This document shows positions 37,749 through 46,744 of a DNA stretch of 64,000 nt, piece after piece. The DNA is from Peribacillus frigoritolerans. GTDB taxonomy: Bacteria > Bacillota > Bacilli > Bacillales > DSM-1321. Position numbers and translations under genes: made by a program. The notes beneath the pieces were generated by a model. It did not search any database. It was not told where the DNA came from and saw nothing but the letters and a program-made list of their open reading frames with translations. The stretch's first letter is position 1. Each line of letters begins with the position of its first letter. Location of the stretch: the NCBI RefSeq assembly GCF_040250305.1, contig NZ_CP158190.1, positions 5,426,001-5,490,000 on the forward strand. The letters are read 5' to 3'.

Positions 37749-38239
37749 TCTACAAGTCCATCTTTAAAAAGCATTTTTTTCAAAACAGGCTCCAAGCGTG
37801 GCAGTAAAAGGGCAGCCAATACTACATTTACCGCCGTCGCTGCCGTTAATCCCGGAACCAATAACGTGTAAAAACCAGGGCTGATCAGAAATGCGAAAGG
37901 CAGGGCTAAAACGAAGGCATTACCGATAAAGAAGAGGAAAAATGCGCCTACTTTTTTTCCGTTTATATATAAAATGCCAAACATCCATGCCAGGACTGCC
38001 ATTTCGACCATGATCAAAAAGTGGAATGGCCCAAGCGGCATGCCGCCGATGAACGCTGAAATGATATGACCAAGCCCAGCAACTATAGCCCCCGATACCG
38101 GGCCAAGTATGACAGCCGCCAAAAGGGCCGGGAAACTATCCAAAGCTATGCTCCCGATCGGGGAAGGGATTTTAATCATTGCCCCTACCGCCGATAAGGC
38201 AATGAATATAGCGATTGCACTAATTTTTCTTACGTCCAT
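37745..38239 (-). CDS. cblT: Alpha-ribazole transporter CblT (ECF S-component type)
   Basis: This 164-residue membrane protein has about five helices and the ECF-type substrate-binding subunit pattern (IAIFIALSAVGAMIKIP, FPALLAAVILGPVSGAIVAGLGH). CblT imports alpha-ribazole from the medium for lower-ligand salvage. No dedicated ECF energising module is in this window, so it may work alone or share the genomic EcfA/T. It overlaps cblS by an ATGA and follows the adenosyltransferase by 2 bases. Confidence 0.85.
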   Translation of the reverse strand: MDVRKISAIAIFIALSAVGAMIKIPSPIGSIALDSFPALLAAVILGPVSGAIVAGLGHIISAFIGGMPLGPFHFLIMVEMAVLAWMFGILYINGKKVGAFFLFFIGNAFVLALPFAFLISPGFYTLLVPGLTAATAVNVVLAALLLPRLEPVLKKMLFKDGLVE

Positions 38240-38241
38240 GT

Positions 38242-38826
38242 TTACTCTTTTTCCTTTCTTTTCCCTCCACGGAACACATTTGCGCTGCGGATATACTCCA
38301 CATCTTTCACACCAAGACGGAAATTGATCACACGTGCAACAGCAAAGAAGTAATCCGACAAACGATTTAAATATTGAAGTGATAATGGTGAAACAGCCGC
38401 ACCGGACTTGATCAATGAAACGACCAATCGTTCTGCCCTTCTTGTAACGGTTCGGGCAATATGAATGGTTGCAGCCGCTTTTGAGCCGCCAGGCAGGATA
38501 AACTTTTCCAATTCCGGCGCTTCAAGTATGAAGGCATCTATCCGTTCTTCCAAATAGGTAATGGCCTCATCCGTCAGCTTTTGTGGGGCCTTCTCGGAAA
38601 CGGTTGCCAAATCACCGCCGCAGTCAAACAACTCATGCTGGATTTTCTCTAGGTCGGCCAGTATATCCGTAAATATCGCTGGATCCAATTCTGTCACCGC
38701 AAGACCGATATAGCTATTCACTTCATCAACCGTTCCATAAGATTCGACACGGATGTCATCCTTGTCAAGCCGACCTCCGATTACGCTTGTTTGTCCCTTA
38801 TCCCCTGTACGTGTATAGATTTTCAT
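38242..38826 (-). CDS. yvqK: Cob(I)alamin adenosyltransferase, PduO type
   Basis: This 194-residue enzyme adds the 5'-deoxyadenosyl group to cob(I)alamin or cobinamide. The ATP-binding N-terminus TRTGDKGQTSVIGG and the DEVNSYIG and RRAERLVVSL helices are the PduO signature. In B. subtilis the same gene (yvqK) closes the btu operon. Here it sits 14 bases downstream of the second cobU-like gene and just before cblT. Confidence 0.94.
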   Translation of the reverse strand: MKIYTRTGDKGQTSVIGGRLDKDDIRVESYGTVDEVNSYIGLAVTELDPAIFTDILADLEKIQHELFDCGGDLATVSEKAPQKLTDEAITYLEERIDAFILEAPELEKFILPGGSKAAATIHIARTVTRRAERLVVSLIKSGAAVSPLSLQYLNRLSDYFFAVARVINFRLGVKDVEYIRSANVFRGGKRKEKE

Positions 38827-38840
38827 CCCAATTACCTCCT

Positions 38841-39269
38841 CTACTTTATTCGCTGGTCAATTCCATACCAGATGATATCAACGCGCCTTGAAATGGATGC
38901 TACATCTTGAAAGACCCATCCGCAGGCATCGCGCCATCTGCGATCTCTTGCTTCCATCGGCACTATGCCTTTGGTGATATCTGAACCGATCACAATGCAG
39001 TTGCGGTCATCTCTTTCTTTCTCCCATATTCGCCAATCAGCCATGATTTCCTTCCATTTTTTTCGAATCGAATCTGAATCCATCTTTTCTGCATCTTGTT
39101 GAATCCATGCATCCAACCCTTGCAATACAACCGTCTTGCCTTGGAAAACAATCATTTCCGGCTGTTCTTTTCGATAACCGGATAGCCAAAGGACATCATT
39201 TTCCAAACCATAAAATTGCTTTACCCATTTAGTTTTGCCATTATAGGCGCCTCCTGTAACAAAGTGCAG
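38841..39269 (-). CDS. Second CobU-like adenosylcobinamide kinase/guanylyltransferase homologue
   Basis: This protein of about 142 residues has a CobU-type P-loop (FVTGGAYNGKTKWV) and a C-terminal Asp-Arg-rich region, but lacks the RHRxxR histidine motif of the complete CobU encoded at 40584-41159. The best start is a CTG at 39269, 6 bases after AAGGAGGGG, which gives the family-like opening HFVTGGA. An ATG at 39305 gives 154 residues but has no ribosome site. It overlaps the cobC 3' end by 49 bases. It may have only one of the two CobU activities or a regulatory role. Confidence 0.72.
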   Translation of the reverse strand: MHFVTGGAYNGKTKWVKQFYGLENDVLWLSGYRKEQPEMIVFQGKTVVLQGLDAWIQQDAEKMDSDSIRKKWKEIMADWRIWEKERDDRNCIVIGSDITKGIVPMEARDRRWRDACGWVFQDVASISRRVDIIWYGIDQRIK

Positions 39270-39844
39270 CGTTCTCCCCTCCTTAAGCTGTTCCGGTCTT
39301 CCCATATCAGCTCATATCCCCGGCCATGGGAAATCCTCCAATCAAAAAAAGACTTTTCCTGCGGGGCATAGCGGACCAATAAATCACGGATTACCCCTCC
39401 ATGCGTCATTAGGGCAAATCGGTTCTCCTTACAGGCAATCAATTCGTTCCAGCCATTATTCACACGCTCGGAAAATGCCGGATACCTTTCACCCCCAGGC
39501 ACCAGTGCCTCCATGGGACGTTCCAGCCAATTAAGATAATCTCCATCTGTCTTCAACTCATGATACGTCCGTCCTTCCCAATTGCCGAAGTTCATCTCAC
39601 GGAACGAAGGGTTTTTGACCGGAACTGCATGTGGAAACAGAAGTCGTGCAGTTTCCACACAGCGGGGCAAATCACTGCTGAAAATTTTTTCATACTGTGG
39701 GTATGAGCCCCTTAAGTCCAGTATTTCCTTTTCTCCTTCGGTACTTAATGGAGAATCCGTCCAGCCTAAATAGGCCTTACGTTCATTTGCTGCTGTCAGC
39801 CCATGGCGAAGTAGTGTAATAGCCACAATATCAGCCATAACCAA
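39221..39844 (-). CDS. cobC: Alpha-ribazole/adenosylcobalamin-phosphate phosphatase, CobC-like
   Basis: This 207-residue histidine phosphatase has the phosphoacceptor motif LLRHGLTAANE near 11-21, the REMNFGNWEG acid motif and the second histidine in LMTHGGVIR. In B12 synthesis it removes the 5'-phosphate from alpha-ribazole-5'-phosphate or adenosylcobalamin-5'-phosphate. The start may be TTG at 39844 (7 bases after GGAAGGGG) or ATG at 39838. It overlaps cobS by 49 bases and the following gene as well. Confidence 0.85.
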   Translation of the reverse strand: MVMADIVAITLLRHGLTAANERKAYLGWTDSPLSTEGEKEILDLRGSYPQYEKIFSSDLPRCVETARLLFPHAVPVKNPSFREMNFGNWEGRTYHELKTDGDYLNWLERPMEALVPGGERYPAFSERVNNGWNELIACKENRFALMTHGGVIRDLLVRYAPQEKSFFDWRISHGRGYELIWEDRNSLRRGERCTLLQEAPIMAKLNG

Positions 39845-40587
39845 AGCTCAACCCCTTCCACGGAAGCCCCCAGTACATCCCCCGTTATCCCACCGAACCA
39901 ACTGACGATTTTACGTTTTATATAAACCAGGAAAAACACGGCAGCCAGAAACATGATGAAAAATAAGGTGACAAGCTTAAAATCGATGATCCAGGCAATC
40001 GTCAGACTTACAAGGAGATACAGCCAATAAATGGGCAAACTGCTTTTCGTCACTGCACTTTGAAAAAAAGCACCTAGCCCCTCTTTTTTAGCCAGCGGCA
40101 TCCGGATGAGTAAATAACCCATCACACATTTGCTTAAGAGCGGAAGGGCAATGATCAAGAAGTATGTCCATTCATTTACCCTTTCGACAATTTCATAGAT
40201 AAATAGAAACCTTGCGGCCAATAGGACTATGACGGAGATGACACCGAATGCACCTGTCCTGGAATCCTTCATGATTTCCAATCGCCGATCTTTATCCTGA
40301 TAGGAAAAAAAAGCATCACTTGCATCGATCCAGCCATCGAGATGCAAACCTCCCGTTAATGCCATGGTCAAAAACCAAAGGAAAAAGGCAATCGCAAGCG
40401 ATGACAATGGGGTCCATTCCACTAGTGCATACAAAACGCCGCCCAATAACAACCCTAGCAAAAGACCTACTAATGGAAAGGTTTGAATGGCACGGTGAAT
40501 ATATTTCTTCTCCATCGGAAGCTGCTTCTTTATTGGAAAGACGGTAAAGAACTGCAGGTTAATTAAAAATCCGATCACTCCGCTCAT
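39796..40587 (-). CDS. cobS: Adenosylcobinamide-GDP ribazoletransferase (cobalamin synthase)
   Basis: This 263-residue integral membrane enzyme joins adenosylcobinamide-GDP to alpha-ribazole (phosphate). Its motif GGLHLDGWIDASDAF near 79-93, the DSRTGAFG loop near 107 and FGGITGDVLGA near 230 are standard CobS features, with about seven membrane helices. The ATG overlaps the cobU stop by 4 bases. Confidence 0.95.
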   Translation of the reverse strand: MSGVIGFLINLQFFTVFPIKKQLPMEKKYIHRAIQTFPLVGLLLGLLLGGVLYALVEWTPLSSLAIAFFLWFLTMALTGGLHLDGWIDASDAFFSYQDKDRRLEIMKDSRTGAFGVISVIVLLAARFLFIYEIVERVNEWTYFLIIALPLLSKCVMGYLLIRMPLAKKEGLGAFFQSAVTKSSLPIYWLYLLVSLTIAWIIDFKLVTLFFIMFLAAVFFLVYIKRKIVSWFGGITGDVLGASVEGVELWLWLILWLLHYFAMG

Positions 40588-41159
40588 CCCTGCATGCCCC
40601 CTTTCTTCCGCAATGGAATCCCCGCTTCCACTAGATAGGCTTCATCGGCCAGTCCGACGATCGTTTGATGAAGCAGACCCAGTGTTTTTCCGTATTTATG
40701 AAGGAAATCATCCTGGAAAATCGGTTCCTGCACCAATTCATTGCTCACGACTATTAAACAATTGGATTGTTTTCTTATCTCATTGATTCCGGTTATTATT
40801 TTTGAAAAAACGCTATTTAAGAATTCTTCTTCAAGCGGAAGGCCAGGGCCAAATAGTTCGTTATCAAGCAGGGTTGTCAGACAATCGAGCAGAATTATGG
40901 AATCCTGATCAATATCCGCCCCTATTCTTGTAATATCCGTTGCGTATTCAGAGGTCTTCCACGCAATCGGGCTGCTTTCCCTATCTTTCCGATGCCTAAG
41001 GATCCGTTCACCCATTTCAGCATCACTGACACGGCCGCAGGCAAGGTAATGCAAGTTCCCATTCGTTTGGAGCGCAAACTCCAGTGCTTTTCTTTCTGCG
41101 AAGCTGCTTTTTCCTGAACGGACACCCCCGGTTATAAAACAGAGCCTTGCTTTCTCCAC
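40584..41159 (-). CDS. cobU: Adenosylcobinamide kinase/guanylyltransferase
   Basis: This 191-residue bifunctional enzyme phosphorylates adenosylcobinamide and then transfers GMP to it. Walker A is FITGGVRSGKSSFAE near 8-22, the GMP-accepting histidine lies in RHRKDR near 55, and VVSNELVQEPI carries the catalytic region. GTG start at 41159 behind GGAGGGGG. This is the complete CobU; a shorter homologue follows later in the operon. Confidence 0.94.
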   Translation of the reverse strand: MEKARLCFITGGVRSGKSSFAERKALEFALQTNGNLHYLACGRVSDAEMGERILRHRKDRESSPIAWKTSEYATDITRIGADIDQDSIILLDCLTTLLDNELFGPGLPLEEEFLNSVFSKIITGINEIRKQSNCLIVVSNELVQEPIFQDDFLHKYGKTLGLLHQTIVGLADEAYLVEAGIPLRKKGGMQG

Positions 41160-42205
41160 TGTCTTACCCCCTCCATCAGTGCTTCGTTATCATGTTCACT
41201 CTTCACTGCAAACCGAAGCCACACTCCGTCCAAACCCGGAAAATTATTGGTATGGCGCGGTACGATTCCTTTTTTCAGCAAAAAGGGGAAAAGGGATAGA
41301 GATTCATCCTTCACCAAATAAAAATTGACTGTGCTAGCAGAGACATTCAACCCTTGCTCCTCATAAAACCGGAATAGTTTTTGCTTTTGCCATGCAATAT
41401 AGTCTCTTGTTTTTCTCATATAGGCTTCTTCCGCAAGACAGATTTCCCCCACTTCAAGCGCCACGTGGTTGACGCTCCAATGCGGCTTATAGTTTCTAAC
41501 CCGTTTTATGATGTCAGGTGCCGCAAGCAAGTAGCCTAGTCTCAAACCCGGGATTGCAAAGATTTTAGTCATTGATCTTAGAATGAGTAAATGTGGAAAT
41601 GCATTGATTAAAGAAGCATAACTAAAGGCATCTTCCGTAAAATCATAAAAAGCCTCATCCAATACAACCAGGCAATCCGCTTTTTGGCATTCCATGATCA
41701 ATTCCCTGACTGCATCCCGATTAAATGAAACACCCGTCGGATTATTAGGCGTACATAAGAAAATTGCATCATATTCGGGTAATCGGGGAATCAATCGCTC
41801 CAAGTCCAATTGCCACTCAGGAGCATCAAGCTGGTGAAAATCGACCTTACATCCTGCTGCCAAACAAGCTTCAGCATATTCCGCAAATGCCGGCTGAATG
41901 ATCAGCACCCTTTGATTGGCTAATCCGTTCGCTACCAGCATGATTATTTCAGCACCACCGTTCCCCACCAAAACGGATTGCTCAGGAAGAGCTTCTTTTT
42001 TTGCAATGGATTTTGTCAGTTTAATGGCATGCGGATCTGGGTATTGAAGGATTCCTTCGAAAAATCCAGCCCACTGTTCCTTTATGCGTAAAGGCGGACC
42101 CAATGGGTTGATGTTAGCACTGAAGTCGAGAACCCCTTCAGGCATCTCGATTTTCAGCGCTTCATAAAGATAATGAGGATTAGAGCCATGAGAAGGTAAT
42201 GTCAA
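41132..42205 (-). CDS. cobD: L-threonine-O-3-phosphate decarboxylase
   Basis: This 357-residue PLP-dependent class I/II aminotransferase-fold enzyme makes (R)-1-aminopropan-2-ol phosphate, the linker between the corrin ring and the lower ligand. The pattern FSANINPLGPP at the start, LCTPNNPTGV, VLDEAFYDF and the PLP lysine in SMTKIFAIPGLRLGY are diagnostic. TTG start at 42205 after AGGGGGG. It overlaps cbiB and cobU at its ends. Confidence 0.93.
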   Translation of the reverse strand: MTLPSHGSNPHYLYEALKIEMPEGVLDFSANINPLGPPLRIKEQWAGFFEGILQYPDPHAIKLTKSIAKKEALPEQSVLVGNGGAEIIMLVANGLANQRVLIIQPAFAEYAEACLAAGCKVDFHQLDAPEWQLDLERLIPRLPEYDAIFLCTPNNPTGVSFNRDAVRELIMECQKADCLVVLDEAFYDFTEDAFSYASLINAFPHLLILRSMTKIFAIPGLRLGYLLAAPDIIKRVRNYKPHWSVNHVALEVGEICLAEEAYMRKTRDYIAWQKQKLFRFYEEQGLNVSASTVNFYLVKDESLSLFPFLLKKGIVPRHTNNFPGLDGVWLRFAVKSEHDNEALMEGVRQWRKQGSVL

Positions 42206-43145
42206 GAATAAGCCCCCCTAGCCATAGCATCAGCAGAAATAGAAAAGATGACCGATGCATGATGGTAATCGTTTTTGGTATATGTTTTGCTTCCAATCGA
42301 ACAAGCGGAACTCCCATCCTCGCACGGTCGGAAACAATTCCGTTGTACATATTAAGGCCTCCAAGCTGTATTCCCAAAATCGCAGCAACGCCTGCTTCAC
42401 ACCACCCGCTATTCGGGCTTGGATGTTTTTTTGCGTCATTAAACAATATCCTCCATCTAGCACCAAATCCATGATAGTGAGATTTTGAGCTCAGTAACAT
42501 CAGGTAACCGGTGAGGCGGCTGGGAATCCAGTTCACGATATCATCGAGCTTGGCTGAAGCCCAGCCGAATTGCCCATATTTATCATTTTTGTACCCTACC
42601 ATGGAATCGCATGTATTAATCGCCCTGTACACCATAGCTAGCTGCGCACCGCCAATAGCTGCCCAAAACATTGGGGCTGTAATCCCATCACTGGTATTTT
42701 CCGCTACAGTTTCCACGGTGCCCCTGACAATTTCGGATTCATCAAGATCCTCCGTATCACGGCCCACGATATAGGAAAGCTTTAGCCTCGCTTCAGGAAA
42801 ATCGCGTTCATTAAGCGGAAGGCAAACATCCATCCCAGCTTGCTTCAAGCCCTTCTGAGCTATCGTAGTAGAAATGACAGCAGCTTCCCAAAGGATACCT
42901 GCAAGCGGATGGATTAGATAAGCCAAATAGACGGTAAGACCCGTAATCAATAACACCGCCGATAAGACGATGATCAACATGAAGAGTCCATTCCGTTTCT
43001 TATATGCCCCTCTATTGAATGCCAGATCCAGCTTGCTTATCATCGTTCCTATCCATTTGACTGGATGCGGCCAATTTGGCGGATCACCGATTAATAGATC
43101 AAGGAAAAATGCCAGCGTAACCGCAAAAAGATGATGATAGATCAT
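42180..43145 (-). CDS. cbiB: Adenosylcobinamide-phosphate synthase CbiB
   Basis: This 321-residue membrane enzyme attaches aminopropanol (phosphate) to adenosylcobyric acid. The family start FFLDLLIGDPPNWPHPVKWIG, the RGTVETVAENTSDGITAPMFW motif and NTCDSMVGYKNDKY are present, with several membrane helices. It overlaps the BtuD-CbiZ gene by 4 bases and works directly after CbiZ, which produces its substrate. Confidence 0.95.
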   Translation of the reverse strand: MIYHHLFAVTLAFFLDLLIGDPPNWPHPVKWIGTMISKLDLAFNRGAYKKRNGLFMLIIVLSAVLLITGLTVYLAYLIHPLAGILWEAAVISTTIAQKGLKQAGMDVCLPLNERDFPEARLKLSYIVGRDTEDLDESEIVRGTVETVAENTSDGITAPMFWAAIGGAQLAMVYRAINTCDSMVGYKNDKYGQFGWASAKLDDIVNWIPSRLTGYLMLLSSKSHYHGFGARWRILFNDAKKHPSPNSGWCEAGVAAILGIQLGGLNMYNGIVSDRARMGVPLVRLEAKHIPKTITIMHRSSFLFLLMLWLGGLILDITFSWL

Positions 43146-44614
43146 AAATCCTCAATCCGTTTCCGATTATTCTTTAATGCTTCCACTGTACAATCATATA
43201 CACCGCGACTGATCAGCTTCCCTAACGGAGTGATGGTGCCTGCATATTGAAGCTTTGCCCCTCTTTGAGCAGCCGCAATCAAAATGCTGTCAGTCGATGT
43301 TCCTGTTGCACATGTATTTGTCACCTTATCCAGTACATGCAAATCATGAAGCGCTTTTACTTTTGCCTCGGTCGCAGTAACTATGCTGTGGATGAAAGCC
43401 TCTTCTGCCAAATGTCCATTTACGAATATCCATGTATTTATCGTTCCCGGAGCGGAACTCCAAGAATGCCGGTCAGCTAAAGAAGCGTCGATGGCATTTC
43501 CTACACCAGCCGTCACGATAATGAAAACAGAGAAATCTTCCGCTCTTAAAAGCTTGAAAGCAACCGTATCGAGAAAGACAGCTGTCATCATCCCTACCGT
43601 CTCCTGAGGTTCAAAACCATGAGTTTTTAAATACTCGGCCATTTCAACATGATGATCCTCGCAGTCATAGCCATGATGTACGTGCCTATTCACAAAATAT
43701 TTATGCCAGCCCGTCCCCGAACCAGTCACTCCGGAAGACATCGTTCTAAGCGGGATCGGAGAATCCAATTGAATCATCTCAGGTCCGACTGTCAGATAAG
43801 ATTCATCAATTTCCAATGTAATAGTATCATGGCCATGCTTTTCCGGAACGATGAACATCTGCGGTTTCGGAAGGGCGGGATGTGGATGTTTTTCGATCGT
43901 CGTATGATATACACCCTGAATCCGTTCCTGTTGGAGCACTTCATTCGGCACATCAACAACCTGAATTTTCCCCTTCTCAAGCAACATCAGCCGATCACAA
44001 TATAACCCAGCCAAATTCAGGTCATGGAAAATTGAAATAACGGTCAAATTCTGCTCTTTTGCCATTTTCCTCATTAAATCAAGAAGGTCTTTTTGATAGG
44101 AAAGATCCAAGTGATTCGTAGGTTCATCCAAAAAAAGGATTTCAGGCTCTTGGGCAAGTGCCTGTGCCAGCAGGACCCGCTGCCTCTCCCCTCCTGATAA
44201 TCGTTCAAAATGCAGAGCCTGGAAATCGGCTACGCCCGTTTGTTCCATAACCCGTTGGACAATCGCTTCATCTTCTGCGGACCAACTATGGAACCAACCT
44301 GATTGATGGGCATATCGCCCAAGTGAGACCGTCTCTTTTACTGTATAGGAGAAAGCTAATGAGGAATGTTGAGGGAGCACAGCAATGACCTGTGCAAGTT
44401 GTTTTGACGAATAATCCTTCAAATCCTTACCTCTTATCCGTACGCTTCCGCCCTTATAATCGAGCACCCCGCTAAGCATTCCTAAGAGCGTCGTTTTTCC
44501 GCTGCCATTAGGACCAAGAATCCCGAATAATTCTCCTTTATGTACATCAAAAGAGACAGAGTCCAAAACAGCTTTGTTGTCATATCCACCTGTTAACCCT
44601 TTAACTTCAAGCAT
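43142..44614 (-). CDS. btuD: Fused corrinoid ABC ATPase (BtuD) and adenosylcobinamide amidohydrolase (CbiZ)
   Basis: This 490-residue protein joins two enzymes. Residues 1-~255 are an ABC ATPase: Walker A GPNGSGKTTLL, signature LSGGERQRV and Walker B ILFLDEPTNHLDL. Residues ~275-490 are a CbiZ domain (MSSGVTGSGTGWHKYFVNRHV, MTAVFLDTV, TAGVGNAID, TGTSTDSI), which cuts the amide bond of adenosylcobinamide to give adenosylcobyric acid. The same fusion exists in B. subtilis YvrA. The gene follows btuC by 6 bases. Confidence 0.93.
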   Translation of the reverse strand: MLEVKGLTGGYDNKAVLDSVSFDVHKGELFGILGPNGSGKTTLLGMLSGVLDYKGGSVRIRGKDLKDYSSKQLAQVIAVLPQHSSLAFSYTVKETVSLGRYAHQSGWFHSWSAEDEAIVQRVMEQTGVADFQALHFERLSGGERQRVLLAQALAQEPEILFLDEPTNHLDLSYQKDLLDLMRKMAKEQNLTVISIFHDLNLAGLYCDRLMLLEKGKIQVVDVPNEVLQQERIQGVYHTTIEKHPHPALPKPQMFIVPEKHGHDTITLEIDESYLTVGPEMIQLDSPIPLRTMSSGVTGSGTGWHKYFVNRHVHHGYDCEDHHVEMAEYLKTHGFEPQETVGMMTAVFLDTVAFKLLRAEDFSVFIIVTAGVGNAIDASLADRHSWSSAPGTINTWIFVNGHLAEEAFIHSIVTATEAKVKALHDLHVLDKVTNTCATGTSTDSILIAAAQRGAKLQYAGTITPLGKLISRGVYDCTVEALKNNRKRIEDL

Positions 44615-44620
44615 CCGTTT

Positions 44621-45676
44621 TTACCCTTCTCTCCGTCTCTTTAATAAAATCAGCGCAAATGCAGGTGCCCCGATAAGTGAGGTGATCACCCCGATCGGCA
44701 GTTCCGATGGGGCAATGACCGTCCGTGCTACAAAGTCAGCCAAAATTAGAAATCCGCTTCCTATCAACAATGACAGCGGAAGCAAATGTTTATGGTCAGG
44801 TCCCCATATCTTTCGGACAAAATGAGGAATGACCAATCCTACAAAGCCAATCGCCCCTGAAACGGCAACCGCTGCCCCTGTCAATGTCGAACCGGCTATC
44901 AAGATCCACATTTTCCGCCGCTTAACATTCACACCTAAGTGTTTTGCCCGGTCTTCCCCAAAAGTCATCGCATTCAATTCACTTGTATTCATGATCAAGA
45001 TAAACGAACCAAGAATAAAAAACGGCAAAATGATTGCAATATAATTCCATCCGCGCATTGAAACGCTTCCCATCAGCCAGCCGATGATTTGTCTTAATTC
45101 ATCACCCGTCAGCGCAATCATCAATGAAATGAATGCACTTAAAAACGAGCTGAAAATGATTCCCGTTAAAATGATCGTTTCCACTTTCATCGATCGATCC
45201 ATTTTTTTTGCAAAAGTCAATACGCAGAGCATCGTGAGCACTGAGCATAAGATGCTCAGTGCCGGAAGAGTGTATAAACCGATGAACGGCAGTGATATAT
45301 TCAAGAATATTGTCAATACGGCGCCGACCGATGCTCCTGATGAAATACCTAATGTGTAAGGATCAGCGAGCGGGTTCCGGAGCAGCCCCTGAAATGCCGC
45401 ACCCGCAATCGCAAGCGATGCCCCGACCAAACCCGCAAGCAACACACGCGGCAAGCGGATGTTCATCACGATATTCGTCAGCATCACATCCGGATCAGCA
45501 GAAATCGGCAAATGAAAGATCTCCTTGCCGATTATTTGTAAAAGTACGGGAATCGGTACTGACACCGAACCAAAGGAAATGCCTATCGTCATTGCGAATA
45601 ACAAAATTAACAACGCAATCAAATAAGCAAACGTCCATTTAGTTGTTAAATTGGTTCGGATAGACTGATTTGGCAA
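44621..45676 (-). CDS. btuC: Corrinoid ABC transporter permease BtuC
   Basis: This 351-residue FecCD-family permease has about nine membrane helices and the cytoplasmic loop GSLFIL/ GAIGFVGLVIPHFVR that contacts the ATPase. It carries vitamin B12 or cobinamide across the membrane with BtuF and BtuD. The start appears to be TTG at 45676 inside the 3' end of btuF, 9 bases after GGGAG, so translation is coupled. Confidence 0.93.
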   Translation of the reverse strand: MPNQSIRTNLTTKWTFAYLIALLILLFAMTIGISFGSVSVPIPVLLQIIGKEIFHLPISADPDVMLTNIVMNIRLPRVLLAGLVGASLAIAGAAFQGLLRNPLADPYTLGISSGASVGAVLTIFLNISLPFIGLYTLPALSILCSVLTMLCVLTFAKKMDRSMKVETIILTGIIFSSFLSAFISLMIALTGDELRQIIGWLMGSVSMRGWNYIAIILPFFILGSFILIMNTSELNAMTFGEDRAKHLGVNVKRRKMWILIAGSTLTGAAVAVSGAIGFVGLVIPHFVRKIWGPDHKHLLPLSLLIGSGFLILADFVARTVIAPSELPIGVITSLIGAPAFALILLKRRREG

Positions 45677-46604
45677 GTTCCTCTACTCCCTCTATCAAGC
45701 GTGGACCGGAACGGGTCACCAAGTCAGAATGGACATCAAAGACTTTGCCATTCTTAACAGCATTTACGTCTTGCCATCCTTTTCGGCCCTTCACTTCACT
45801 TACTGAATCTTTCGTATAATAACCATAAGTTGTAATGATGACATCAGGATTTGCAGCAATCATCGACTCTTCATCAATTTTTGCCCAACCGTCCAAATCA
45901 GCAGCAGCATTATCCGCTGAAATAATATTAAGCATCTCATTCATGAAAGTATTTTTTCCCGGTGTGTATATTTCCGGTGAAGGCGAAACCTCCACTAAAA
46001 CTGTCTTCCTATCCTCTTCCTTTACGGATTTGGCTTTTTCCTCGATATCCTTGAGCTTCGTTTTCATATCCGCAACGATTTCGTTTGCCTTGTCATGTTC
46101 ACCCGTTGCCTGTCCAATCATTTCAATAGACTCATAGACTTGGTCAAAGCTTTGTGCATCATTGACTACGAGGACATCTATTCCAGCATCCTTAAGCTGT
46201 TGTAAACCCTCATTCGAATTATGGGCACTTGATGCATGCGCAAGAACAAGGTCAGGCTTCATGGAGACAATCAGCTCCGTGTTCATTTCCATTCCGCCAA
46301 CTTTTTCAATTTCCTTCGTTTCTTCCGGGTAATTATCATTATCGGAAACACCAATGACCTTTTTACCCAAACCAAGTGCAAAGACCACTTCCGTATTACT
46401 TGGTATTAACGAAACGATTTTCTTCGGTTTTTGTTCTATCGTTACTTTTTCCCCAGTTGCATCTTTAATCGTAATCGGGAAAGCTTCGTGTTGAGCATGA
46501 TTCGTTTGCTGCTTTTCTTTTCCTTCATCAGTAGTGTCACTGCAGCCGACCATCATGCCTGCAACAAGCAACATCAACAGTATCAGACCAAAAATTTTCT
46601 TCAT
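45639..46604 (-). CDS. btuF: Corrinoid-binding lipoprotein BtuF
   Basis: This 321-residue class III solute-binding protein has a lipoprotein signal ending in VGC (Cys21), a domain with KKIVSLIPSNTEVVFALGLG and a C-terminal lobe linked by one long helix, as in BtuF/FhuD. It delivers corrinoids to BtuCD. The ATG at 46604 lies 6 bases after GTGGGGA. It is the first gene of the salvage operon, directly behind the cobalamin riboswitch terminator. Confidence 0.92.
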   Translation of the reverse strand: MKKIFGLILLMLLVAGMMVGCSDTTDEGKEKQQTNHAQHEAFPITIKDATGEKVTIEQKPKKIVSLIPSNTEVVFALGLGKKVIGVSDNDNYPEETKEIEKVGGMEMNTELIVSMKPDLVLAHASSAHNSNEGLQQLKDAGIDVLVVNDAQSFDQVYESIEMIGQATGEHDKANEIVADMKTKLKDIEEKAKSVKEEDRKTVLVEVSPSPEIYTPGKNTFMNEMLNIISADNAAADLDGWAKIDEESMIAANPDVIITTYGYYTKDSVSEVKGRKGWQDVNAVKNGKVFDVHSDLVTRSGPRLIEGVEELAKSVYPNQFNN

Positions 46605-46675
46605 TTTCATTCCCCACAATCTTTTTATTTAATTTCTTTCCACCTCATAATCTCGGAAGATGCCCCCAAAACAAA

Positions 46676-46704
46676 AAGCACCTCCCGTTAAACGGAAGGT
46701 GCTT
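46676..46704 (-). terminator. Riboswitch expression-platform terminator
   Basis: On the minus strand AAGCACCT-t-CCGT pairs with ACGG-g-AGGTGCTT and is followed by TTTTTG. It lies between the cobalamin aptamer and btuF. Confidence 0.85.
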
Positions 46705-46744
46705 GTATGGCAACAATATCATTACGGACTTCTTATGGTCTGCC

